A DNA stretch of 10,958 bases, from NCBI GenBank assembly GCA_016194725.1, contig JACQAW010000219.1, forward strand, positions 1 through 10,958, written 5' to 3'. The stretch is from Deltaproteobacteria bacterium. Lineage in GTDB: Bacteria; Bdellovibrionota; UBA1018; UBA923. The notes beneath the pieces are model-generated. The model was not told the origin of the DNA and ran no database searches. It was given only the letters and a program-made list of their open reading frames with translations. Both the position numbers and the translations under genes were made by a program. This document shows, in pieces, positions 5,061-10,958 of this stretch (position 1 is the stretch's first letter; each line of letters begins with the position of its first letter).

Positions 5061-6881
5061 ATGGCAAACTATCAATCCATTGAACATGACGTACTGGTTA
5101 TTGGCGCTGGCGGCGCAGGCATTCGAGCCGCTATCGAAGCTGCCGAAATGGGCGCGAACGTGGGGCTGATTTGCAAATCGCTGCTGGGCAAGGCTCATAC
5201 CGTAATGGCTGAAGGAGGCATGGCCGCGGCCCTGGGCAACGTCGAGTCGAGAGACAACTGGAAGGTTCACTTTCGCGATACCATGCGCGGGGGCAAGATG
5301 CTCAACAACTGGCGCATGGCGCAGCTTCATGCGCAGGAAGCGCCCGATCGAGCCAACGAGCTGGAATCGTACGGCGCCGTTTTCGACCGCACCCCCGATG
5401 GCCGAATTCTACAGAGAAACTTCGGCGGGCATCTATATCCGCGACTTGCGCACGTGGGTGACCGTACGGGGCTCGAGATGATCCGCACTCTTCAAGACAA
5501 GGCGGTTCACACGCCGGGTCTGCAAGTCCATATGGAGTGCACGATTTACAAGCTGCTCGTCAATGACGGCCGCGTTTGCGGTGCGGTAGGCTATTGGCGG
5601 CAAACCGGCGAGTTCGTCGTGTACAAGGCCAAGGCGGTGGTGCTTGCGACAGGCGGAATCGGCAAGTCGTTTAAAGTCACCTCCAACTCCTGGGAATACA
5701 CGGGCGATGGCCATGCCATGGCTTACCTGGCGGGCGCTGACCTGATCGACATGGAGTTCATCCAATTTCACCCCACCGGCATGATGTGGCCGCTTTCGGT
5801 GAAAGGAATTCTTGTTACCGAGGGCGTACGCGGCGAAGGCGGCGTGCTCCGAAACAACAAGGGCGAACGCTTCATGTTCAAGTATGTGCCCGAGCAGTTT
5901 AAAAAAGATTACGCCGACACCGAAGACGAAGCGCGCCGTTGGCTCGATGGCGACAAGACGGCACGCCGGCCGCCCGAATTGCTCACGCGAGACGTGGTCG
6001 CGCGCGCCATCAATGCGGAAGTGAAAGCCGGTCGCGGTAGCCCGCATGGCGGCGCGTTTCTGGATATCGCGGCCGCGCGCAGCCCCGATTACATCAAGCG
6101 CAAGCTGCCAAGCATGTATCACCAGTTCAAAGAGCTGGCGCAAGTCGACATCACCAAAGATGCGATGGAGGTGGGACCCACCACCCATTACATCATGGGT
6201 GGCGTACGCGTGCATCCCGAGACGGCAGAGTCGACCGTGCCCGGAATTTTCGCGGCAGGCGAAGCTGCCGGTGGAATGCATGGCGCCAATCGCCTGGGCG
6301 GCAACAGCTTAAGCGATCTGCTGGTATTCGGCCGCCGCGCCGGCATGGGCGCGGCGAATTACGCGAAGAATCTGAAGTCCGCGCCCGCGCTGAGCCAGGC
6401 CGACGTCGATGCGACGCTCAAGGAAATGACGGCTCCCTTGGATCGCGTGGACGGCGAAAACCCCTACACGATCGCCCAGGACCTCCAAGAGCTCATGCAA
6501 ACCCACATCGGCATCATCCGCGAAGAAAAGGAAATGCAGGAGGGGCTCGAGAAGCTGCTCAAGCTCAAAGAACGCGCCTCGCGAGTGGCCAGCAACGGCA
6601 CGCGAGCCTATAATCCGGGCTGGAATCAGGCGCTGGATCTGCGCGCGATGCTGACCTGTTCGGAAGCAATTGCCCGGGCGGCCATCGAACGCAAGGAAAG
6701 CCGCGGCGGCCACACCCGAAACGATTATCCTGATTACGATAAGGAGCTGAGTAAGGTAAACTTTTTGATTAAGAAGACGTCATCCGGCGAAATGGGAATC
6801 CGCAAGGAGCCTTTGCCGCAGATGCCGGCTGAGCTTCAGGAACTCTTCAAGGGAGAAAGCAATGCAACCAGCCAAAGCTGA
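5061..6881 (+). CDS. sdhA: Succinate dehydrogenase / fumarate reductase flavoprotein subunit
   Basis: The 606-aa catalytic subunit oxidises succinate to fumarate with FAD at the cytoplasmic face of the inner membrane. Visible features are the Rossmann motif VIGAGGAGIRAA (13-24), H46 in KAHTVMAEGG at the site where FAD is usually covalently attached, FHPTG at 236-240, RGEGG at 257-261, R310 in LLTRDVVARAI (the usual catalytic arginine), H377 in THYIMGGV and RLGGNSLSDL at 411-420. The length is normal for the family. AAGAGG at 5046-5051 precedes the ATG by 9 nt. The gene follows the anchor by 13 bp and overlaps sdhB by 20 nt (6862-6881), so synthesis of A and B is probably coupled. The tail (about 545-606, YDKELSKVNFLIKKTSSGEM) is characteristic of this Sdh1-like branch. 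The complex could also run as fumarate reductase under low oxygen; sequence alone does not decide direction. Confidence 0.93.
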   Translation: MANYQSIEHDVLVIGAGGAGIRAAIEAAEMGANVGLICKSLLGKAHTVMAEGGMAAALGNVESRDNWKVHFRDTMRGGKMLNNWRMAQLHAQEAPDRANELESYGAVFDRTPDGRILQRNFGGHLYPRLAHVGDRTGLEMIRTLQDKAVHTPGLQVHMECTIYKLLVNDGRVCGAVGYWRQTGEFVVYKAKAVVLATGGIGKSFKVTSNSWEYTGDGHAMAYLAGADLIDMEFIQFHPTGMMWPLSVKGILVTEGVRGEGGVLRNNKGERFMFKYVPEQFKKDYADTEDEARRWLDGDKTARRPPELLTRDVVARAINAEVKAGRGSPHGGAFLDIAAARSPDYIKRKLPSMYHQFKELAQVDITKDAMEVGPTTHYIMGGVRVHPETAESTVPGIFAAGEAAGGMHGANRLGGNSLSDLLVFGRRAGMGAANYAKNLKSAPALSQADVDATLKEMTAPLDRVDGENPYTIAQDLQELMQTHIGIIREEKEMQEGLEKLLKLKERASRVASNGTRAYNPGWNQALDLRAMLTCSEAIARAAIERKESRGGHTRNDYPDYDKELSKVNFLIKKTSSGEMGIRKEPLPQMPAELQELFKGESNATSQS

Positions 6882-7653
6882 GACCGGCACGATATCCCGT
6901 CTGATGCGCGTATTCCGGGGCGACAAAAATCGCTCGGAGCTCAAAGAGTTCACCATCAAGCAACACCCGGGCATGGTCGTGCTCGATGCGATTCACCAGA
7001 TTCAGGCCGACCAGGCTGGCGATCTGGCCTGCCGCTGGAACTGCAAGGCCGGAAAATGCGGCTCGTGCAGCGCCGAAATCAACGGACGTCCCCGTTTGAT
7101 GTGCATGACCCGCATGGGCGACTTCGAGCCGGGTGAGACGATCACGGTGCGGCCCCTGAAGGCATTCCCCGTAATCAAAGACCTGGTTACCGATGTTTCG
7201 TGGAACTACGAGATCAACAAGAAGATCAAGCCATTCACGCCGAAGCCCAAGAATGCCGACGGCACCTGGCGCATGCAGCAGTACGAAATCGATCGCGTGC
7301 AGGAGTTCCGCAAGTGCATCGAGTGTTTTCTGTGTCAGGACGTCTGCCACGTGCTGCGCGATCACGACAAGAAATCGGAATTCGGCGGCCCGCGCTTTTT
7401 CGTGCGCGCGGCTTCGCTCGAGATGCACCCGCTCGATACCGCAGACCGCGTTCCGATGATCAAGGACTCCCTGGGAGTGGGTCTGTGCAACATCACCAAA
7501 TGCTGCACCGAGGTTTGCCCCGAAAGCATCACGATCACCGACAACGCGATTATTCCGCTCAAGGAGCGGGTAGTGAGCCGTTATTTCGATCCTTTGGCCG
7601 TGCTTTGGCACAAAATCACGGGCTTGCCCAAGCAGCCCCGCGGCGGTGAGTAA
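6862..7653 (+). CDS. sdhB: Succinate dehydrogenase iron-sulfur subunit
   Basis: This 263-aa subunit relays electrons from FAD to quinone through three clusters. The N-terminal ferredoxin domain has the [2Fe-2S] ligands C61, C66 and C69 (NCKAGKCGSC) and C81 (LMCMTRM). The C-terminal domain has C152, C155, C158 and C162 (CIECFLCQDVC) for [4Fe-4S], and C209 plus C214/C215 and C219 (CNITKCCTEVCP) for [3Fe-4S]. The first four-cysteine motif ends in CH instead of the usual CP. The ATG at 6862 sits 7 nt after GGGAG (6850-6854), inside the end of sdhA. The stop (7651-7653) overlaps the GTG start of the next gene by 8 nt. All ligands are present, so this should be a functional subunit completing the three-gene complex. 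Confidence 0.93.
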   Translation: MQPAKAETGTISRLMRVFRGDKNRSELKEFTIKQHPGMVVLDAIHQIQADQAGDLACRWNCKAGKCGSCSAEINGRPRLMCMTRMGDFEPGETITVRPLKAFPVIKDLVTDVSWNYEINKKIKPFTPKPKNADGTWRMQQYEIDRVQEFRKCIECFLCQDVCHVLRDHDKKSEFGGPRFFVRAASLEMHPLDTADRVPMIKDSLGVGLCNITKCCTEVCPESITITDNAIIPLKERVVSRYFDPLAVLWHKITGLPKQPRGGE

Positions 7654-8752
7654 GCTGTCAGTCCTTTTTTTTTGGTTTCTGCTTTCAGCTACGGCCCATT
7701 CGGCGGAAAAGGTGTTCCCTAAAGTACCGCTTGTCTTCATTCATGGCTTTAAAGGCGCGGGTCTCAAGAACGAGTCCGGCGCGGTTTGGCTTACTCCGTG
7801 GCAAGCGCTGGGCCTGAGCACGCCGCAGCTGGCGCTTCCCTTGAGATGGAATGGCGACGTCCAGCAGCCCGACGAAATTACCGCCGACGAGGTTTTGTCG
7901 CGCGTGCGCGTGGTGCCGTTTCTGTTCGGCGAAGATATCTATGGCCCATGGCTCGAAGCCGCAGCCGAGTTCAATCGGCCTTTCTACACTTTCGCCTACG
8001 ACTGGCGCCGGGACAATCTGGAGACACTGGAAAAGTTCGAAAAATTCATTGAAGACGTGTGCACGCGTGATGGCGTGGCGAAGGTGCAGGTGGTGGCGCA
8101 TAGCATGGGCGGGTTGGTCGCCATGGCTTTGCTGAACAAGCGACCCGAGATTTTCCATGACGTCATCTTCGTAGGCGTGCCGTTTACCGGCGGCGTCGGC
8201 TTTCTGGAAGACCTGCATGCCGGAGTGCTCACTGGACTGAATTCGCGAATTCTTTCGCCACCGGTGCTGTTCACGTTTCCCTCGGTGTATGCGCTTTTTC
8301 CGCTGGACGGAGTAGGGCTTGAGGACCGTCAGGGCAAACCGGTCAAGATGGATTTCTATTCGGCTGCGGCCTGGCGCCGAAACGGCCTGGCCGTGTTTTG
8401 GAAGCCTTCGGCCGACGCAAATGCCCAGGAGAAGTTTTTACAAAAAGCGCTCGAGCACGCGAAAAAATTTCGACTTTTGCTGCAGCCCCATGCCGCGAAA
8501 TACCCCACGGTGACGGTGGTTCTGGGCAAAACGCTGCCGACGATCGTGGCGGCCCGCCGCACCGATGTTGAAAGCAAGCGAGGCTGGGATTTGGATGCCA
8601 GCACCCGGCAGCCCGGCGATGGTCGTGTGGCCGCTCAGCATGCGGTGCCGCCAAAAGGAATCGAGTACCGCACTTTTGATTCCAAGGCCGGGCATGCCAA
8701 CCTGCTCAGCGACCCCGAGGTCATTGGGCTGATTCGCGATTCCGTGAAATAA
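7646..8752 (+). CDS. Exported LCAT-family alpha/beta hydrolase (lipase / acyltransferase-like)
   Basis: The 368-aa product starts at GTG 7646, overlapping the sdhB stop by 8 nt. It begins with a signal peptide (MSKLSVLFFWFLLSATAHSA, cleavage near residue 20), so it is likely periplasmic or secreted. The fold is seen in VFIHGFKG (30-37, oxyanion region), YDWRRD at 118-123 (a hallmark of the lecithin:cholesterol acyltransferase family), the nucleophile elbow VVAHSMGGLVA with S153, then GDGRVAAQHA (324-333) with D325 and AGHANLL with H350, which complete a plausible Ser-Asp-His triad. Family members cleave or transfer acyl groups of lipids; the substrate here is unknown. Nine T's (7665-7673) occur within codons 7-10, in the hydrophobic core of the signal peptide, where slippage would shift the frame. 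Its link to the sdh operon is by overlap only; a shared biochemical role is not evident. Confidence 0.82.
   Translation: MSKLSVLFFWFLLSATAHSAEKVFPKVPLVFIHGFKGAGLKNESGAVWLTPWQALGLSTPQLALPLRWNGDVQQPDEITADEVLSRVRVVPFLFGEDIYGPWLEAAAEFNRPFYTFAYDWRRDNLETLEKFEKFIEDVCTRDGVAKVQVVAHSMGGLVAMALLNKRPEIFHDVIFVGVPFTGGVGFLEDLHAGVLTGLNSRILSPPVLFTFPSVYALFPLDGVGLEDRQGKPVKMDFYSAAAWRRNGLAVFWKPSADANAQEKFLQKALEHAKKFRLLLQPHAAKYPTVTVVLGKTLPTIVAARRTDVESKRGWDLDASTRQPGDGRVAAQHAVPPKGIEYRTFDSKAGHANLLSDPEVIGLIRDSVK
7665..7673 (+). repeat. T9 homopolymer in the LCAT-like signal peptide
   Basis: Nine consecutive T's lie within the codons for LFFW near the start of the hydrolase. This is the longest single-base run I noticed in the window. 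A gain or loss of one T would abolish the protein while leaving sdhB intact. Confidence 0.6.
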
Positions 8753-8835
8753 GGTCTCACTGGAACTTTATTGCCCAGTCGCGCCGCTACCGAATGAACC
8801 CGATAAGAAAAGTAGCGTCCCGGGGGAGCGCCGCC
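8753..8835 (+). promoter_or_regulatory. Spacer between hydrolase and unknown membrane-protein gene, with Shine-Dalgarno
   Basis: No hairpin-plus-T terminator or convincing promoter is visible. GGGGGAG (8822-8828) lies 7 nt before the ATG at 8836. An in-frame ATG at 8794 has no comparable ribosome-binding sequence, so the later start is preferred. Confidence 0.5.
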
Positions 8836-9654
8836 ATGCGAATCGCGCTGTTTGTCTTCGTCACATTCACCGTTGCAACGATCTGCCAGGCGCAGAATGA
8901 CCGTGCCCTGGACGATACGATGTACCGTGAAATGTATCGCCTGCGGTATTCCCCTGAGTATGAAAAAATCTATAACTCATTGCCCATCGGGAAAAAGAAG
9001 GTGCGCGCGAAAATGCAGGGACTCGCGCAGCAGCTGGTCGAAATTTATCGGCAGTATTCGGCGGTCCAGCCCGACGTGCTGGCCGGGTCGCCTTATCGTG
9101 AGGCGCCCAGGACGCCTGACCCGATTGAACGCCAACGCCTCAATGAACAGGCAGGCGAGGTTCTCAAAGTCGCGATGCTTCAGATTTTCAAGATCAACCA
9201 GGTGCACGGCGGACCCACTAATGAGGCCAGGGCAAGAATCATGCGCCATGTGTACCCGGCCTTTTTCGGCCTGAACGGCCTTTCGCTGGTCCTGCTCTAC
9301 CTCATTCGCCCCGAGGCCATTGCCACGCACCCGTATCTGGATTCCTGGCGCCCCCTGGTCGGTGGAGTGGTGCTCTACAATTTTTTTCGGGGCTTTATTC
9401 ATCTGGCCAAATTTACCCTGAAGCTTTCGAATAAATACGGCGTCAGCACGCTCGACGAAACCACGCGCGCTTTTCTGGAGCCACTCACCGAAGCGGGCAT
9501 ACCGGCCTTCAGCGGTGAGGTCCCGGCCATCAAAGCCCTGAACCGCCTGACGGCAATTGCCGTCGACTCCAGCTTCCGAAAGCGGCAGGGTAAGAGTGAG
9601 TTTAGCTGTGAATTTTTAATGACCTCGCCTGATCAGCTGATGCTCAATCCTTGA
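8836..9654 (+). CDS. Exported membrane protein of unknown function
   Basis: I do not recognise a family. From ATG 8836 the product is 272 aa and begins directly with a signal-peptide-like segment, MRIALFVFVTFTVATICQAQ, cleaved probably after CQA. This start has GGGGGAG upstream; an in-frame ATG at 8794 would add 14 residues but lacks a ribosome-binding site. Residues about 25-135 are charged and helical (YREMYRLRYSPEYEKIY, then IERQRLNEQAGEVLKVAM). Two hydrophobic segments follow, about 140-158 (YPAFFGLNGLSLVLLYLI) and 173-192 (PLVGGVVLYNFFRGFIHLAK). The C-terminal 80 residues are soluble. An inner-membrane protein with an extracytoplasmic N-terminal helical domain is a reasonable model. It lies 83 bp after the lipase-like gene and 76 bp before exbB-like, so it could belong to either group or stand alone. 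Confidence 0.65.
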   Translation: MRIALFVFVTFTVATICQAQNDRALDDTMYREMYRLRYSPEYEKIYNSLPIGKKKVRAKMQGLAQQLVEIYRQYSAVQPDVLAGSPYREAPRTPDPIERQRLNEQAGEVLKVAMLQIFKINQVHGGPTNEARARIMRHVYPAFFGLNGLSLVLLYLIRPEAIATHPYLDSWRPLVGGVVLYNFFRGFIHLAKFTLKLSNKYGVSTLDETTRAFLEPLTEAGIPAFSGEVPAIKALNRLTAIAVDSSFRKRQGKSEFSCEFLMTSPDQLMLNP

Positions 9655-9691
9655 AGCGTCGCGATGCATTAATGTCGGTTTTTCCTTTTAA

Positions 9692-9720
9692 TGGACAATT
9701 CAGCCTGCTTCTCATACTTT
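9692..9720 (+). promoter_or_regulatory. Possible promoter for the ExbB/ExbD/TonB cluster
   Basis: TGGACA (9692-9697) matches the -35 consensus at five of six positions. A 17-bp gap leads to TACTTT (9715-9720), a poor -10; CATACT at 9713-9718 is an alternative with a 15-bp gap. The start codon at 9731 is only 10-12 nt further on and no Shine-Dalgarno is seen, so transcription from here would give a leaderless or nearly leaderless mRNA. I see no Fur-box-like palindrome. Confidence 0.28.
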
Positions 9721-9730
9721 TCGCGCACCT

Positions 9731-10345
9731 ATGGCACCTTGGATTGTCGCAACACAGTGGGCGTCACGGCTCATCTTGATTCTGCTTTTCGGGCTCTCGG
9801 TGTGGTCCATTCGCATCATGATCGAGCGTTCCCGCGTCTTCAAGGGCCTTTCGAAATTGCCGGCGGGTCTGGCTGAAGCGCGAAAGCTCATCGCAGGCCG
9901 CGATTGGAAGGGCTTGCAGAAGTGGGTCGAAGCCTCGGCCACGGATTCTGAAATCTTCGCGGGCACTTTGCGAGCCGCGGTGCAAACGGGCTCCAAGAAT
10001 TCCGAGCAGATTGACCGCGCCGTCAAAAGTTATCTGACCACCGAGCGCACGCGCCTTGAGGCCGGGCTTACCGTGCTTGCGACGCTGGGCTCGAACGCGC
10101 CGTTCATTGGCTTGTTCGGCACGGTGTTGGGCATCATTCAGGCTTTCGGCGTGCTGGGAAACCAGACCTCGAATACCGCGGGAGTCATGACCTCGATTTC
10201 CGAAGCCCTCGTGGCCACGGCGGTCGGCTTGTTCGTGGCCATTCCCGCGGTGGTGGCCTACAACACGTTCACGCGCCGCCTGCGGCTGGTGCTGACCGAA
10301 TGCGAATCGCTGCGCGACTTCTACATCTCGAGAATAGACGGGTAG
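9731..10345 (+). CDS. exbB: MotA/TolQ/ExbB proton-channel family protein
   Basis: The 204-aa protein has the family layout: a short N-terminus, TM1 at about 10-30 (LILILLFGLSVWSI), a cytoplasmic loop of about 80 residues, then TM2 (about 115-140) and TM3 (about 156-178). The signature is in LGSNAPFIGLFGTVLGII (119-136) and ISEALVATAVGLFVAIPAVV (156-175). With ExbD it forms a proton-driven stator in the inner membrane that energises TonB or TolA. The frame upstream is closed by a TAA at 9689-9691 and holds no other ATG/GTG/TTG, so the ATG at 9731 is the natural start although no Shine-Dalgarno precedes it. It is separated from the next gene by 7 bp. ExbB and TolQ cannot be told apart with confidence; the neighbouring ExbD-like INVTPF motif favours ExbB. 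Confidence 0.87.
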   Translation: MAPWIVATQWASRLILILLFGLSVWSIRIMIERSRVFKGLSKLPAGLAEARKLIAGRDWKGLQKWVEASATDSEIFAGTLRAAVQTGSKNSEQIDRAVKSYLTTERTRLEAGLTVLATLGSNAPFIGLFGTVLGIIQAFGVLGNQTSNTAGVMTSISEALVATAVGLFVAIPAVVAYNTFTRRLRLVLTECESLRDFYISRIDG

Positions 10346-10352
10346 GGCTGCG

Positions 10353-10766
10353 ATGGCGGGCGAACTATCCGATGTTTCGAGTTCCGGTGGCGAGCCGATA
10401 TCATCCATAAATGTGACACCATTTGTTGATGTCACGCTGGTGCTGCTCGTTATTTTCATCGTCACCGCGCCGGCGCTGATGAAAGATACGCTTTCGATTC
10501 GGCTACCCAAAGCGGCAAGCAGCGAACATAAAAATTTGTCCTCGTTCGGAATCGCGATCACCAAACAGGGGCAGATTCTGGTCGACGGCCAGCTCAGTAC
10601 CGATGAGGCGCTGGCGGAAAAAGCCCGTACTGCGGTTGCGGCAAACCCCGAGGTGCAGGCGATCTTGAGCGCTGACGTCGATGCGCGCCATGGTGATGTC
10701 GTCAAAGTTATCGATCTGATGAAAACAGCGGGGCTGACTCATTTTGCCATCCAGATACAGCATTAG
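10353..10766 (+). CDS. exbD: ExbD/TolR family biopolymer transport protein
   Basis: The 137-aa protein has a short cytoplasmic tail, one membrane helix and a periplasmic domain, as usual for the family (about 135-145 aa). The motif ISSINVTPFVDVTLVLLVIF (16-35) contains D26, the conserved aspartate that carries protons through the ExbB-ExbD channel. TAPALMKDTLSIRLPKA follows, and the C-terminal domain ends in VVKVIDLMKTAGLTHFAIQ, typical of the periplasmic dimerisation fold. The N-VTPF form is closer to ExbD than to E. coli TolR (INIVPL). TAGGG (10344-10348), overlapping the upstream stop, precedes the ATG by 4 nt. Expected partners are the preceding ExbB-like channel and the following TonB-like protein. 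Confidence 0.9.
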   Translation: MAGELSDVSSSGGEPISSINVTPFVDVTLVLLVIFIVTAPALMKDTLSIRLPKAASSEHKNLSSFGIAITKQGQILVDGQLSTDEALAEKARTAVAANPEVQAILSADVDARHGDVVKVIDLMKTAGLTHFAIQIQH

Positions 10767-10781
10767 CGGGCGGCAAACGCC

Positions 10782-10810
10782 GGGCGCAGTTCTGCGCTCC
10801 CATCTTTTTT
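10782..10810 (+). terminator. Terminator-like hairpin between exbD and tonB
   Basis: GGGCGCA (10782-10788) pairs with TGCGCTCC (10793-10799 region, one G-T pair) around a GTTC loop, giving seven base pairs. Five bases later comes T6 (10805-10810). A smaller stem, GGCG/CGCC (10769-10772 with 10778-10781), precedes it. The gap between stem and T run is longer than ideal, so it may be a weak terminator or attenuator reducing tonB expression relative to exbBD. Confidence 0.4.
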
Positions 10811-10812
10811 CC

Positions 10813-10958
10813 ATGCTGCACGACTCGTCCTGGACGCTGTCGCTGGGTTTTCATGCGCTTTTGGTCGTGGCAGCGGCGCTGATCATTTTCGGCGGTCCGT
10901 TTACGTCATCCGACAAAATCGAAGTCACGGTGCTCGAGCAGCCCAAACCGGCGGCGGC
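10813..10958 (+). CDS. tonB: TonB/TolA-like energy transducer (N-terminal part, truncated by window edge)
   Basis: From ATG 10813 the frame is open to the right edge (48 codons). The start MLHDSSWTLSLGFHALLVVA is a short cytoplasmic tail followed by one membrane helix that continues through AALIIFGG, and the helix carries S10-x-x-x-H14. This SxxxH signature is shared by TonB and TolA, which contact ExbB/ExbD or TolQ/TolR. The helix is followed by IEVTVLEQPKPAA, the beginning of a Pro/Ala-rich periplasmic stretch. It would carry motor energy to outer-membrane receptors (TonB) or to the Tol-Pal system (TolA); the missing C-terminal domain would decide. No Shine-Dalgarno is visible before the ATG, which lies 46 bp after exbD and 2 nt after a T6 run. 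Confidence 0.7.
   Translation, partial: MLHDSSWTLSLGFHALLVVAAALIIFGGPFTSSDKIEVTVLEQPKPAA

Noticed and set aside
5433..6281. Minus-strand 282-codon open frame
   Set aside because: It lies wholly antisense to sdhA, whose motifs are intact; long antisense frames are common in GC-rich coding DNA.
7630..7673. Intrinsic terminator after sdhB using the T9 run
   Set aside because: Only weak short stems (CAGC/GCTG) precede the T run, and the run is inside a well-supported coding sequence.
6847..7740. Minus-strand 297-codon open frame
   Set aside because: It is antisense to sdhB and the start of the hydrolase gene, and its composition is that of a shadow frame.
8836..8895. Lipoprotein signal in the unknown membrane protein (C17)
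   Set aside because: The residues before the cysteine (A-T-I-C) do not fit a lipobox, which needs G, A or S just before the Cys; a Sec cleavage after CQA fits better.
9764..10705. Minus-strand 313-codon open frame
   Set aside because: It is antisense to exbB and exbD, both with clear family signatures; its Ser/Arg-rich product matches no family I know.

Overview
The window looks like ordinary chromosomal DNA of a Gram-negative bacterium of moderately high GC. Evidence for the Gram-negative envelope is an ExbB/ExbD/TonB-type energy-transduction cluster, exported proteins with Sec-type signal peptides and a periplasmic solute-binding protein. The particular succinate dehydrogenase type and the HD-GYP/CheW-rich signalling genes would suit a Bdellovibrionota or other former deltaproteobacterial lineage. 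That placement is inference, because no rRNA or marker gene is present. I see no rRNA, tRNA, CRISPR array, insertion sequence, integrase or phage gene.

Layout: (1) 1-277, minus strand: 5' part of an extracellular solute-binding protein gene, running off the left edge. (2) A 32-bp divergent spacer (278-309) containing a perfect TATAAT. All later genes are on the plus strand. (3) 310-1419: a calcineurin-like metallophosphoesterase with a hydrophobic insertion. (4) 1492-4244: a compact signalling cassette of a CheW-like protein, an unusual HPt-like/HPt/CheW protein with no histidine-kinase domain, and an HD-GYP protein with altered metal-ligand positions. The first two overlap and the third follows after 7 bp. 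(5) 4280-7653: succinate dehydrogenase genes in the order membrane anchor, flavoprotein, iron-sulfur subunit. They resemble the mycobacterial/actinobacterial Sdh1 type rather than the E. coli sdhCDAB type. (6) 7646-8752: an exported LCAT-family alpha/beta hydrolase whose GTG start overlaps the sdhB stop by 8 nt. (7) 8836-9654: an exported membrane protein of unknown function. (8) 9731-10958: exbB/tolQ-like, exbD/tolR-like and the start of a tonB/tolA-like gene that runs off the right edge.

The genes fall into three likely transcription units: the signalling cassette, sdh plus the lipase-like gene, and the ExbB/ExbD/TonB motor. The most interesting parts are the kinase-less HPt-CheW protein next to CheW and a possibly degenerate HD-GYP, and the Cys/His-rich Sdh membrane anchor. 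That anchor may carry the Rieske-type cluster described for mycobacterial Sdh1. I found no clearly novel defence or mobile system.
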